DNA of 64,000 nt from Pegoplata infirma (lineage: Eukaryota > Arthropoda > Insecta > Diptera > Anthomyiidae), in assembly GCA_963921195.1 (NCBI GenBank), contig OY992540.1, forward strand, positions 59,218,844 to 59,282,843, read 5' to 3'. The notes under the pieces were generated by a model. That model made no database searches. It saw only the letters and a list, made by a program, of their open reading frames with translations, and was not told where the DNA came from. Below, one piece after another: positions 1-11,404 of the stretch. The position numbers were made by a program, and so were the translations under genes. Within the stretch, counting starts at the first letter, position 1. Every line of letters begins with the position of its first letter.

Positions 1-520
1 TTGTCGTGTATAGAAAATATATTGAAGACAAGATGACCGAAAATGTCTTTAAGTTGTCTTCGGCCAAACTTGGTTCACGACAAAACAAGCGACAATCTCT
101 CATATGTGTCGTGAATTTAAATTCCGTTAACGACAAGATGAGCGATAATGTCTTAAATATGTCGTCAGTTGATGCCGATTGAAGACAATATGAGCGACCA
201 TATCTTTATGTTGTCGTCATCCAAACTATGTTGACGACAATATAAACGACAATTTCATTTAGTTGTCATATATTGTTCATGGTTTACGACAGGCTGACCG
301 ACAATATTTAATATTTGTCGTGTACTAAACTCCATTGACGACAAATGAGCGGCAATATATGAAGATTGTCGTAAATCTCACTCTCCGTTGACGACAATAT
401 AAGCTACAATTTCTTAAAGTTGTCATATATTGCTCTTTGTTTACGACATACTGACCGACAATATTTAATACTTGTCGTGTTGTCGTGTCCGTTGACGACA
501 ACGTAAGGTTGTTGAGAGAA
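1..520. repeat. GACGAC/GTCGT minisatellite, left array
   Basis: An imperfect tandem array with a period of roughly 60 bp. Each unit holds GACGACAATATGAGCGACAA-like sequence followed after about 15 bp by TTGTCGT, so each unit can form a hairpin (ACGACAAT against ATTGTCGT). It is cut by the window edge. A related array with GTCGTCAACGAT motifs, the reverse complement of the GTTGACGAC seen here, lies at 896-1275, so the two arrays look inverted around a 375-bp spacer. That arrangement resembles foldback elements with repetitive inverted ends. Short open frames here are by-products of the repeat. Confidence 0.8.
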
Positions 521-895
521 AAAAAAAACAAAATAACGGCACCATATTAACGGCGATAATAAAAAGCAAATGTAAGTATAAAATATTTAGTTATGTACAA
601 AAAGCTATCGAAGAAGGTGCAAATTCAGAATCGTGTTCTTTTAATAATTTAAAGTTAAAGTTATTAAAAGTTTTAAATGGAACGACAAAAAATCAAATGG
701 ATCTTTAAATATCAAATGGAATCTTCAACTTTTAATTAATATATTATTATTTGTTTATTTTTTACTATATTATTTTTTACTTTATTATTTTTCGTTTCTT
801 TTTTATAACAATTAACAAATATGAAATTAAATAAATTTTAATAAAAAAAAAAAAATTGCTTTTATTTCACTGAAGAAATTGCCCCTCATAGGGTC
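521..895. other. AT-rich spacer between two inverted minisatellite arrays
   Basis: No gene seen. Very AT-rich sequence with long A and T runs and a short duplicated phrase (AATCAAATGGA, AATATCAAATGGAATC). It separates the left and right GTCGT arrays and could be the middle of a foldback-type element. Confidence 0.5.
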
Positions 896-1275
896 GTGGA
901 CGACTTAATGGGGGAAATTGTCCTTCACATTGTCGTCGATGACCGTATGAGGGAATGTGTCGCCAGTACGGTCGTCAACGATTATATAGCAGACAAGGTC
1001 GCCTATATGGTCGTCAACGATAAGATAGAGCATACAGTCGATGAGTTGGTCATACACGACCATTTGGAGGAAGTATTCGCTCATATCGTCATCGCAAAAA
1101 TTCACGACACTCTGAGCGACAGTGTCGCTCATCATGTCTTGTATGATTTTTGGATCTTTTGTGTGAGAGTGTCGTTCACGACTTGTGTGGACTGTCATCC
1201 ATCTGTCGTCAACGATTTACAAGGGTCGTGCACCCGTCGTCTAAGATGTCTTGAAGACAGAGCCAACTGGGAAGC
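896..1275. repeat. GTCGTCAACGAT minisatellite, right array
   Basis: Tandem array with a period near 40-45 bp built on GGTCGTCAACGATTATATAG-like units. Both strands stay open for more than 95 codons because the unit is stop-poor and close to a multiple of three, and the translation is a repeated VVND-like phrase. I treat these as repeat translations, not proteins. The motif is inverted relative to the array at 1-520. Confidence 0.75.
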
Positions 1276-1479
1276 TTTGAAACGTGTGCACCATGTCACA
1301 CACGAAATATATAGAGCAACCACTTGCTTTTACCAAATTGGTGAATAGCACGACTCCAACGTTCCAAAAGAAACGCTGACAGGTTTCGCCTAGAGCGACT
1401 TCTAAATTAAACTCATGTTATTACCTGTTTTAAGACAAACAAACTAAAAAAAATATATTTTGAGTATAGATACTCTAGC

Positions 1480-2100
1480 TCGAAGTCATTTTTCTTTATC
1501 TGAAACTTTTTCTATACGAAAAATGTCTCAGAATCTGAAACGATATGAAAAATATTTTAGTATCTGAAATTTTTTCTATACAAAAAATGTCTCAGAATCT
1601 GTGACAATCTCTTTACGAAAAATGTTTTAAAATCTGAGAATATTTTTGTACGAAAATGTCTCAGTATTTGAGATTTTTTTTATACGAAAAACGTTTCAGA
1701 TCTGAGACTTCCTCAATACGAAAAATGTCTCAGAATCTGAGACTTTATCTTCACGAAAAATGTCTCAGAGTCTGAGACTTTTTCTATGCGAAACATGTTC
1801 TAGAATCTAAGAATTTTTCTATGCCAAAAAACGCCTCAGAATCTGATACTTTTTTCATACGAAAAATGTCTCGGAATCTAAGACTTTTTCTATACGAAAA
1901 ATGTTATCTATACTAAAAATGTCTCGGAATCTGAGACTTTTTATATATGAAGATTGTCTCAGAATTTGTGACCTTTTCTATAAAAAAAATTCCTCGGAAT
2001 CTAAGACTTTTTCTATACGAAAAAATGTCTCAGAATCTGAGACTTTTTCTATATGAAGAATGTCTCTGAATCTGAGACATTTTCTATACGAAAAATTTAA
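1480..2100. repeat. 35-bp minisatellite, first array (GTCTCAGAATCTGAGAC core)
   Basis: About 17 imperfect units of about 35 bp: TCTCAGAATCTGAGAC, then TTTTTCTATACGAAAAATG. Each unit contains a 7+3+7 palindrome, GTCTCAG-AAT-CTGAGAC. The same repeat forms the much cleaner array at 30075-31140 and a decayed, oppositely oriented array near 57001-58130. No gene seen. Confidence 0.9.
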
Positions 2101-2560
2101 AAGTTCGGGAATTCCCAAACACTAATATTGATGCAACATATATCTGGTTATTTTGCCGGTTTTTCACCAGCGAACAGAATACGTCTTCAGCAAATTTTTA
2201 CATGAAGTTTGACAGGTTTTCACGTGAAAAAACGAAATTTACTTATTGTTAGATGGAATCAATAATTTCATTCCCTGCAAAATCACATTTACATCACATT
2301 AAGCTTAGCCCAGCAAGCCTTTTCATAAACAAAAACGGAGCCCTTCATTTCTAGTTTTGAAGCACTACGAAGGTCCGAAAACTAAACGGGTGCAGAAATG
2401 AGGTTATGATCTGAGTTTCCGAAAGGCGCAAGTAGTATTTGTCAGGATGCGAAGTGAGAAAATGATAGAGGGTGTTACGAAACTGCCTTTGAACACACAG
2501 AATATGTGTTGGTTTATGCACAAGTTGCACAAGGTGATTGTGTGAAGTGAAGTGCTCAAC
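2101..2560. other. Unassigned stretch
   Basis: No gene or clear repeat boundary seen. The sequence is less biased than its flanks and probably belongs to the inverted-repeat element that begins at 2561. The only open frame, on the - strand across 2351-2596, has no recognisable domain. Confidence 0.4.
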
Positions 2561-2835
2561 ATATCGCTCCTTTACTTGTATAGTGTCACAACTCAAAATA
2601 TTTGATTTTGCAGAAAACCCGTTTAAAGTTTACTATTGAAACTGGGTTTTAATTGAAAAAGGCGGTACATAGAAAATGTAATAATGGCGCGTACTCTTCT
2701 CAAACGGTGAGTTTAAAAGACATTAATACGATCTTTTGACACAATATAAAGCATGATATAACGAATAATTCTGCATTATTAACTCAAAAAACGCATTTTT
2801 TGAGTTATGACACTATACAAGTAAAGGAGCGATAT
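2561..2835. repeat. 40-bp inverted repeat pair around a 195-bp spacer
   Basis: The 40 bp at 2561-2600 (starting ATATCGCTCCTTTACTTG) recur inverted at 2796-2835 (ending AAGTAAAGGAGCGATAT) with about two mismatches. The arms could form a long hairpin or be terminal repeats of a small non-autonomous DNA element. The right arm runs straight into the 20-bp minisatellite. No target duplication was identified. Confidence 0.8.
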
Positions 2836-2849
2836 AAGCTTTCGGAAGT

Positions 2850-3575
2850 TGTATGGCTACACCATTTTCAAATGTATTTCAGATATAGTCAATTGTATTT
2901 CAGATTTTCCATATGTATTTCAGAAATAGTCAATTTTATTTCAGATTCATCCAAATGTAATTCAGAAATACACCATTTTTAATTGTATTTCAGATTTCCA
3001 AATTGTATTTCATAATTAATTTTATTTCTGATTCGTCCAATTGTATTTCAGAAATAGTCAATTGTATTTTAAATTTATCCAATTGTACTTCAGAAATTGT
3101 CAATTGTATTTCAGAAATTAGTGAAGTGTACTTCAGAAATAGTTAATTGTATTTCAGAATAGGCAATTGTATTTCAGAAATTTCCAAATGAATTTCAGAA
3201 ATCAATTTTTTTTTCAGATATTTTCAAATGTAATACAATTGTTTATTCTGAAATACAATTCAAAATTTCTGAATTACAATTGAATATTTCTGAAAACCAG
3301 TTTACTATTTCTGAAATACAATTGAAAATGGTTTATTCAATTGTTTTTTAGAAATTAATCAATTGTATTTCAGAAATATTCTACTGTATTTCAGAAATTG
3401 TCGATTATATTTCAGAAATTTCCAAATGTATTTCAGAAAGAGTCAATTGTATTTCAGAAATTGTCAATAGTATTTCAAAAATTTTCAAATGTAATACAAT
3501 TGTTTTTGGTTAAAGTTTTAACCAATCTTGACTAATTCTGACATACAATTGACTATTTCTGAAATACAATTGATT
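2850..3575. repeat. CAATTGTATTTCAGAAATAG minisatellite with internal inversions
   Basis: Tandem array of about 18-20 bp units. Blocks at about 3235-3330 and 3535-3570 carry the reverse complement (TCTGAAATACAATTGA), so the array contains head-to-head segments. Each unit overlaps the palindrome CAATTG. No gene seen. Confidence 0.85.
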
Positions 3576-3723
3576 AATTTATAAAGTACATTGACTGATT
3601 CGGAAAGACCGCAAGGATTCCAGTAATGGAATCGGATACCGAGTCAAAATCGAATACTCAAAATAAATTTTTTTAAAAAAGTGCAGTTTGGTGGGTAATC
3701 CTGTATTCGGTCATGTCGAATTT

Positions 3724-5292
3724 AATTATACCCTACACACTCTGTGGTATAGGGTATAATGAGTTTGTGCTGATGTTTGTAACTACCCGAAATATTGGTC
3801 CTAGACATACCTTCAAGTATACCGCGATGTCCGTCCGTCCATCTATCGGTTTAAGCACGATACAGGTTGCAATTTTCACCTCCCGATATTCACATAATTC
3901 CCTCAAAATTCATAAAAATTTAAATATTTGATAAAAATTGTATTTTTAGGTGTTAAACGTGTACCTTAGTAATCTTATCAAATCGGAATATAATTGGACC
4001 ATTTTTGGACTTAGTCTCCCATATAAAAATTTCGACCGATATTCAGTTAAATCGGTCTATTGACAAAAATATAAACCAATTCCACTAAAATTTCATCTTT
4101 GTGAGTTTTCTACACTAAATAAAGATCTAACAAAAGACAGATCCAATCGGTCCATGTTTGGACTTGGGATCCATTTTCCGGAAAACGCTGGTGTAGGTAG
4201 GCTTGCCAGATCGAAAATGGTAAAAAGCTTGACATTTAAAAAAAAAGCTTGATTTTTCTTGACATCTAGAAATAAAAGCTTGATTTTTTTGACATTTAAA
4301 TTTTAGTATGATTTTTTTATAAAAAGTACTTTTTAATCCAATTTGACAATTTTTGTGAATTTGAGACTAAAAAAAATAATTTTTTAGTTTTTTTTTTGTG
4401 CCCCAAATGCAAAAAAATTACTTCATGGCTTCGAAGGGTTAACAAAAATAGTGTCGGGACTTAGAAGATTTTTGATTTCTGCCCTGAAGCATTTTTAACG
4501 AAATTTTTTAGAAAAAACTAATATTTTTTAAAGCATTTCTGATCAGTGCAAAAAAAAAATCGTATAATCAAAAATCGGTCATTTTCAAAAAAAAATCTTA
4601 AAATTTTCTGAGAAAATGTGGTGACCGTGTTTAATGAATTTTTATAATCCAAATGCAATTAAAAAAATTTCAAACCAAATTTTGTGGGACTTCGATATAG
4701 CTGTTCTAAAAAGAATCAACAAAAATTTTTTGTTAATTTCAGCAAATTTTAAATACGTTCTGCAAAAGTTTTCTAAATTAAAAAAAAAATGGAATCGGCT
4801 AATTTTAGGGTAATTTTTTAAGCTTTGTTTGCTATCATTGAAATTTTTTATTGACGTTTCAGAAATATACTTTTTACAGAATGCTTAAAAGGAATCAGTC
4901 GTTTGGTAAAAGTGGCACTACCCAAATTTATCGCATAACTGCAATGATATAGGAAAAATCAGTTTCATAAATTACTTTTCTCGCATATTATTTATGAAAT
5001 AAAGGAGACATTGGTACACCTAGTGGTAAAAACATAATTATTTTTGAAAATGATTTTTAATTTGTATTTATTTACATTAAAAGAGCTTTAAAATAAACTA
5101 TTCTTGATTTTTCTTGACAATTTAGTGGATAATTGTCTAAAATTTCCTTTTAGCTTGACAAATGACATTTTGGCTTGATTCTTGACACGTTCTAAAAAAG
5201 CTTGACAATCAAGCCAAACCAAGCCCGTCTGGCAACCCTAGGTGTAGGGTATCATATGGTCGGTCTTAACCGACTATAACTTTCTTACTTGT
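3724..5292 (-). mobile_element. Mini-me-like element, subfamily A, interrupted
   Basis: In element orientation it begins ACAAGTAAG and a stem (GTCGG...CCGAC), runs to a (GAC)-rich tract, and ends in a 3' hairpin plus GGGTATAA. Compared with the copy at 50980-51752 it lacks part of the middle. It shares the phrases on ACTACCCGAAATATTGGTCC and on TCCATGTTTGGACTTGGGATC. It is split at 4190-4248 by a 1,043-bp hAT-like insertion. It has no coding capacity and is a non-autonomous repeat; Helentron/DINE-1 affinity is inferred from structure. Confidence 0.75.
4198..5240. mobile_element. hAT-like non-autonomous element (TAGGSTTGCCAGA ends)
   Basis: Terminal inverted repeats TAGGCTTGCCAGA (4198) and, reversed, TAGGGTTGCCAGA (ending 5240) match at 12 of 13 bases. 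They are flanked by identical 8-bp direct repeats GGTGTAGG at 4190-4197 and 5241-5248. Eight-base duplications with this kind of end are the hAT signature. Removing the insert plus one duplication restores GCTGGTGTAGGGTAT, matching the uninterrupted mini-me A at about 51030. Near both ends there are repeated AGCTTGAC motifs that could be subterminal transposase sites. There is no transposase frame. Confidence 0.9.
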
Positions 5293-6699
5293 TTTTTACT
5301 TGCTTTATTTTTAAAACATTTTATCGCATGTCATTTTTTACTTCTGATGATAAGGGGTTTCCCCATTAACTGCAATTCTGTCGTTTTTTGAAACAAAAAC
5401 AATTGTTTTTTAAAAATATTGTTGCAATGACATCATGTAGGGTAAAAATAATTCGATACCGCCAATTTTCAAATTCTTACATTATATTTCAAACCACTTT
5501 GTTTTCATCAAATGAGTAAAAAAAAAAAACTAATGACAGGTAAAAATGAGACAAAAAAAAGAAGAAGAATAATAAATAGATCCATGTTAATTACTAAATA
5601 TGGCGGAGGCTTAAGGCAAAAACAAAAGTTACAAGAAACAGTCAACTACGAGTAAATAGTACTTTGTATTCATGACAATAGTCATATTAAAGCTCAGCAA
5701 ACAACAAATGTTAATATTTGCTTTCTCAGCTTAAATAGAGTTTTGAAAAAAAAAGTAGAAAACACTTTAATACTCAATTATGGCAAAATATTTCGAAACA
5801 CAAAAAAAAAACTTAAAAACAATAAAAAATACTTAAAGTCACATTAAAGTACAAGTTCGGTTCTATTTTTTTTTTTTTTTTAATTTTTATTTAATTTGTA
5901 AACTTTTTAAATTGATTTCAAATATCTATTTACGAAAATTGTTTTATTTATTTGTACTCAATTTACATTTTAGTTCTTTTTTTTATGTTTATTGTTTTTT
6001 GTCTACAGTAAATTTTTGTTTTTATTTTTTAATTTTTTTTTTTAACACTCACACGCGATTTTTGTTTGTGCTCACGTTTTGTTTATGTGACGATCTGCCA
6101 TACCTTCCCCAAAAAATAATAAAGCGTTTATTATTGTTGTGTACTCGTTATGAACAAAAAATAAAACTTGTTTTGCTTTTTTTTTGGAATTCTGTTATTC
6201 CAGTTGTATTTTGTTTGTTAATTTCTTCTTCACTAAATTTTTTATTGTTAATTTTTATTTTCGTTTTTGTATTTTTTAGAATGCGATATCTTAACTTTTT
6301 ACGAACTCACGCAACGAAAAGCTAAATACCAACTGAATGAAAATGCGGCATCAACACGATAAGTTTGCTGCTGCTTGTGATGTTGTTTTTTTTGCTGATC
6401 ACTGTCATTGTGTACACTCCACTGATCACAAAGCTCCCCGAATGTGTTTCATGTATGGTGTGTGTTGCCAGATAATAGGGATATTTCCCTTAAATTGAAG
6501 TAATCTCTTAATTTTGAGTTTGAGATTTGCAAAAGTTTGCACTCTAATTACGAAGTGGAACGAAAATATTAATAATCTTCGTAACGTATGAGTAATAGAA
6601 ATTACTGCGTTTAACTATTGCTCATACGCTTAGATGTTCTCAGAATAAAATAAGAGAATATTTAAGAATTTTACGGTACACTGATAGAAGTTTGTACAT
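5293..6699. other. AT-rich unique stretch without genes
   Basis: I see no supported gene. The 137-codon + frame at 5912-6325 is a Phe/Leu/Tyr-rich translation of T-rich sequence with no domain. A short inverted pair built on CGTATGAGTAAT / ATTGCTCATACG lies near 6580-6630 and resembles the centre of the D elements. From 6340 to 6470 base use is more balanced but no exon signal is convincing. Confidence 0.45.
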
Positions 6700-7000
6700 G
6701 ACAATAATCATGCGCGGGTACAAGGGGGGTGGGAAAAGGGGGGTGGGAAAAGGGGAATTTCCCCCCCAGACCAAATTTCAAAAAGACAAAAAAGAGGAAA
6801 AAAAGGAAAAGAAAGAAAAAGACAGAAAAAGAAAGAAAAAGAAAGACAAAAAGAAAGAAGGAAATTTTCTAAAAAAAATTTCCGAAGAGAAAAAACCTCG
6901 AAATCCGAAAATTTTTCATAAAGAAATTTTTAAATTTTTATAAGGAAAATTTTTAAAGGAAAAATGTCACTTAATCTGAAAATTTTCTGTGAAAAAATAT
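6700..7000. repeat. G-run plus polypurine dispersed repeat, copy 1
   Basis: Starts GCGGGTACAAGGGGGGTGGG, continues with several G runs that could fold as a G-quadruplex, then CCCCCCCAGACCAAATTTC and a roughly 120-bp GAAA-rich purine strand. A second copy is at 32318-32500 and a diverged reverse copy at about 58130-58225. The Lys/Glu-rich open frame here is a translation of purine sequence and not a gene. Confidence 0.8.
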
Positions 7001-7536
7001 CTGTCAATCAATTATAATGAAACTCTAAATTAGTGTTATGAAAAATTACGTTGAAAGGGAACCTATGTAGGGTCTGATTGAATTAATGAAACAATTATCA
7101 TAAAACGTAATTGCAAGAACAAGTTTCATTAAATTAATGAAAATTTTTCATACAAAATATAATTTATGAAAACTTTTCTTAACTTTAATGAAAAAAATAT
7201 TTTATTCTTAATTATTTCGTCAAATAAATGCTACTTTTTATTTTTTAAATGAAATGTTTTTATTGAATTTTATGTCCGGGATTTTGAATTTTTTTTTCGG
7301 GAATTGTAAAATTTTGCCAAATTTTTCCTTTAAAAAAATCTCTGGGATTTGGAAAATTGTAAACAATTTTGTAGAGACATACCAAATTTTGAAATTTGCA
7401 AGGTTTAAGAAGTTTTGGGGGTGTCAGAGGAGGACGTTGGGTCATCTTCTCTTAAAGTTAAATGTGAAAAATTCATTTGTTATGATATTTACGGTTAGTA
7501 ATTTTATCGTTAGTTTTTATTATTGCAACCTAAACA
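7001..7536. other. AT-rich stretch without genes
   Basis: No gene seen. Contains duplicated AATTAATGAAA phrases and an overlapping pair of open frames on both strands (7254-7565 and 7260-7445) with no recognisable domain. Confidence 0.4.
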
Positions 7537-8905
7537 CGAACCTGTCATCAAAAAAGTTGTATTGAATCGCCTTCTCGAGATATAGGCATTTTCAATTTTT
7601 TTGGACCAAGCCCTTAAAACAGAAAAATTTTTTAATATTGGAAAAGTTATTCATATTTTTTTTATTCGAATTCCCAATAAAATTACCTAACTTTTGCAAG
7701 AAATTCGGACTCGATACGATCAAGGATACTATCAGGACATTATTAGCAGAATTAAAATGTCCTTTTTTGGTTATGTCTTTATAAGTATCAGAATTTTGAG
7801 AGAAACTTCCTGTTAAAAGCAGATATGTAAAGTAGACACTCCAATAAAAAGAACCTGTGGCTAAAATCCAAAATCCATTGAGTATATCCAGAAATTTTTG
7901 CAAAAGAAGTCAAAATTTTAACCAAATTTTCATATTTTTTTTTTTCAGACATTTTTTGTTCCAATTTTTATAATTTTTTGTTAAAATTAAAAAAAAAAAA
8001 ATAATAAAACACATTTCCTAAAGTATTTTTGCCTCCTTAACACGAATCTGACATCAAAAAAATAGTATCAAATCGCCTTCTCGAGATATAGGCATTTTCA
8101 ATTTTTGTGGACCAAGCCCTTAAAACCGACAAATTTTGAATATTGGAAAAGTGTATGTTAAAGTTATTCACAAATTTTTTATTCGAACTCCCAATAAAAT
8201 TACCCAACTTTTGCTGGAAATCCGGACTCGATACGATGAGGGATACCATCAGGGCATGTAAGGAAGTTGGAAATGTCCTTTATTCGTTTTATCCCTACAA
8301 CTATCCAAATTTTTGAAGATATTTTCCGTTTAATGCTTATATGTAAAAAAGACACTGAAATAAAGAGAACGTGGGGTTAAAATCTAAAATCCGTTGAGTT
8401 TATCCGGAAATATTTGCAAAAGAAGCCAACCTTGTTCGTTTTGAGGTCTTAATCCGCAAAAAATTAAAATACCAGATTCGTGTTTAGGAGGCAAAAATAC
8501 TTTAGGAAATGCGTTTTAATTTTTTTTTAATTTAACAAAAAATCATAAAAATTGGAACAAAAAATGAATTTCGACTTCTTTTACAAATATTTCTGGATAT
8601 ACTCAATGTATTTTGGATTTTAACCACAGGTTCTCTTTATTGGAATGTCTTCTTTACATATCTGCTTTGAACCGGAAGTTTCTTGCAAAATTCGGATACT
8701 AGTAAGGACATAACCAAAAAAAATTACATTTTAAACTTTCTTTTAATGTTCTGATGTTATCCTTGGTCGTATCGAGTCCGGATTTCTTGCAAAAGTTAGC
8801 TAATTTTATTGGGAATTCGAATAAAAAAAATATGAATAACTTTATCATACACTTTCCAATATCAAAAAATTGGCTTTTGTGAGGGCTTGGTCCACAAAAA
8901 ATGCA
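7537..8905. repeat. Three-copy repeat: one direct pair plus one inverted copy
   Basis: A unit of about 400 bp begins near CACGAAYCTG at 7537 and again at 8040 in the same orientation. Both then carry CGCCTTCTCGAGATATAGGC and a shared TTCGGACTCGATACGAT / TCCGGACTCGATACGAT phrase. A third copy runs backwards from about 8905 to 8475. The outer copies form inverted arms (GTATTTTTGCCTCC near 8025 against GGAGGCAAAAATAC near 8490). Probably a foldback element that has duplicated internally. Confidence 0.8.
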
Positions 8906-9747
8906 AATGCCTATACAACGCTGTGATACTTTAACCGTCTCTAAAATAAAATTCCGATGGAATCCTGCAATGCGCCGACACGCGAATATTTTTTTGGTCT
9001 CCTCTACCAGAATCTATCGTCGGAACCCCGTATTGTTTTTTAGTAGGAATTTACACACAGACTTTTTTCCTTGTTTTTTTTTTCAATTCCCTCTTGAAAT
9101 TTCTTTGTTCTCTTCTCTTATTCTACTTCTTTTGCCCACAAACTCGAATGCAGTAGAAGACATGCAAGAAAAAAAAAAACCGTGTGTAAATTCCCACTTA
9201 GTGTCGTACTTTGTAATTACACCGTCCGACAAATTAAAAATTTTGATACAAACCTAAAAATTCTAGGGTAATCGAATTGGTGAGGTGATTTTTTGGGAGT
9301 TTCAGCTCTCAAAATGGGAATAGGAGGAAAATATATTCTGGCAACACTCTTTCTACGTACAATTATTATTGTTTTGTTGCTGTTCACTTCGTTGTTGGTT
9401 TAGTTAAGTTTGGTTAAAGACAAAGAGTGGAAAACAAAATAATTATAAAGGTGTGTGTTGTGCAATTTTGTTGTTGTACAATTTTATTGTTATAATGATA
9501 TGAGAGGAAGAGAGAATTTTTTACACTGAAAGAAAATTGGGAATTTTTTGAATTAATTTTCACTCAACCTACACTGAAAAAAAGACATAGCTAAAATTTA
9601 GAATTTCTTTGAAAATTGTTCATGAATTTTCCTAAAATCTAGTTAAATTTAACTAAAAAATGGGAAATTTTCCTAACTATGAGGAAAAAATTTAAGTTCA
9701 TAAACTTATAAATAGTTCATAGTCTTTTTAAACGGACTTCTTATATA
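8906..9747. other. Unassigned stretch with a short inverted pair
   Basis: No supported gene. AGGAATTTACACACAG near 9045 and CGTGTGTAAATTCCC near 9180 form an inverted pair around 110 bp. The + frame 8901-9257 crosses it and has no known domain. At 9300-9480 the sequence is less repetitive and may be unique host DNA. Confidence 0.4.
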
Positions 9748-10302
9748 CGAGTCATTCCACACCAACTGTTCCACTACAGAAAAACCATGGTGGTTTCAAT
9801 AGGATATCATTTGCAAAGTATTCGCCCTTAGGGCAATATTTAATAACAAAAATAAAATTTAAGATTTTTCAAAAAGTGGGCCTTGGAGGCATGGTCAAAA
9901 ATTTAAAATTTCAGAATTTTTTGCCTAAGTATCTTTATTTCAATATTTATGCCAATAAAATGAAACACAGTGATGTCTTTAAAATAAAAGTTTTTTATAG
10001 ATTTTTGTATGGGCTATCGATTAAAAAAATAAAAATTGGAAAATTTTCAGAAGAAGTTCTGATTTTTTTAAATTTAAACTTAAACTTTATTTATCAAAAA
10101 ACATGCCACAATTTTATTTCTTTTTTAAATGTTTAAAAATTAGTTAAGGTGTATATCTATCTGTTCTGAAATTTTCGAAGATGCTTTTTCCTTGTTTTCG
10201 AGAAAAAAAAAGTTGAACATTGCACTATGCTTTTAATTTACAATAATGGGGTAAATTACATATGCGAATGAGTAATATTAACTCTTAAAAAACATTTTAA
10301 AT

Positions 10303-10556
10303 AGCGATGTGATCGTGGGTAAGTTTTTTTTTACCATCACGCACTCTCACCAAGCAAATTATTTTAATCAAGCATGATCATTTATTTCGCTCACGGTTAG
10401 TCACGCTCACGTGAGTATCGTGCCCGTGACAACATTTTTTCTACTCACGTGAGCGTGCGTGAACGTGAGTAAAATTAAAAATAGTGCGTGATTAAAACTT
10501 TTCCTTCGTGAGCGTGCGTGATCGTCAAAAAAAACTCACCCTTGAAAACATCTCTA
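10303..10556. mobile_element. G-family hAT-like element at the centre of D1
   Basis: Ends AGCGATG... and ...CATCTCTA, flanked by TTTTAAAT at 10295-10302 and 10557-10564. The interior holds CGTGAGCGTGCGTGA and CTCACGTGAG motifs, as in the better preserved G copy at 15892-16370. Because it sits at the mirror point of a palindrome, the exact edge can shift by one base. Confidence 0.7.
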
Positions 10557-11218
10557 TTTTAAATGTTTTTTAAGAGTTAATATTACTCATTCGCATACGT
10601 AATATACCCCATTATTGTAAATTATAAGCATAGTGCAATGTTCAACATTTTTTTTCTCGAAAACAAGGAAAAATGCATCCCTGAAAATTTCAGAACAGAT
10701 AGATATACACCTTAACTAATTTTTAAACATTTAAAAAAGAAATAAAATTGTGGCATGTTTTTTGATAAATAAAGTTTAAGTTTAAATTTAAAAAATTCAG
10801 AACTTCTTCTGAAAATTTTCCAATTTTTATTTTTTTAATCGATAGCCCATACAAAAATCTATAAAAAACTTTTACTTTAAAGACATCACTGTGTTTCATT
10901 TTATTGGCATAAATATTGAAATAAAGATACTTAGGCAAAAAATGCTGAAATTTTCCATTTTTGACCATGCCTACAAAGCAGTGTTGGCTACCGTTACCCT
11001 TTCAATACCGTTACCGATTAAAAACCCTTTAATATTGACTACCGTTACCGTTACCAATACCGAAATAAAAATTTTTAAATACCGTTACCGATAAAAAACC
11101 GTTACCTTTATTCGAATTTTTACCGGTATTATATCGGTTTTGTTTCGGTTGTATTAATATTACTTATTTTTATTTTTTTTGTGGATTAAAAACATATTAA
11201 AATATTTTTAATATACTT

Positions 11219-11350
11219 AGGTTGGATTACTCAATGCTCCGTTAAAAAATAACTCTCCGTTAAATTTAACTTTTTCATACAAATTTTGACATAAGGCTCC
11301 GTTAAATCGGCAGTTAGCAGCTAACTTTTCATTAAGTAATCCGCCCTTAA
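11219..11350. mobile_element. Small MITE with GGATTACTCAATG ends
   Basis: GGATTACTCAATG near 11223 faces CATTAAGTAATCC near 11331, giving a 130-bp inverted element. The phrase GGCGGATTACTCAATGAAAA recurs alone near 41683, so this is a dispersed sequence. The ends are not defined to the base. Confidence 0.55.
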
Positions 11351-11404
11351 AATAAAAAACCAAATTTTTGTTCATTGCGATTCCAAATTAACGATTACAT
11401 TCGC

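Noticed and set aside
896..1348. 150-codon + frame and overlapping 97-codon - frame that look like a VVND-repeat protein
   Set aside because: Both strands are open because the GTCGT minisatellite is stop-poor and close to a multiple of three; there is no splice or start context and the translation is only the repeat unit.
5912..6325. 137-codon frame with several apparent membrane segments
   Set aside because: Phe/Leu/Tyr-rich translation of T-rich DNA; no domain and no codon bias different from background.
6461..9355. GTGTTGCCAGATA near 6461 and TATTCTGGCAACAC near 9345 as ends of a 2.9-kb hAT element
   Set aside because: The inner bases pair but no 8-bp duplication is present, and GTTGCCAG is a common hAT end that can occur by chance as unrelated fragments.
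9876..10968. The same roughly 80-residue protein encoded twice, on opposite strands
   Set aside because: The two frames are mirror arms of palindromic element D1; composition is Lys/Phe/Asn-rich as expected from AT sequence, with no recognised domain.
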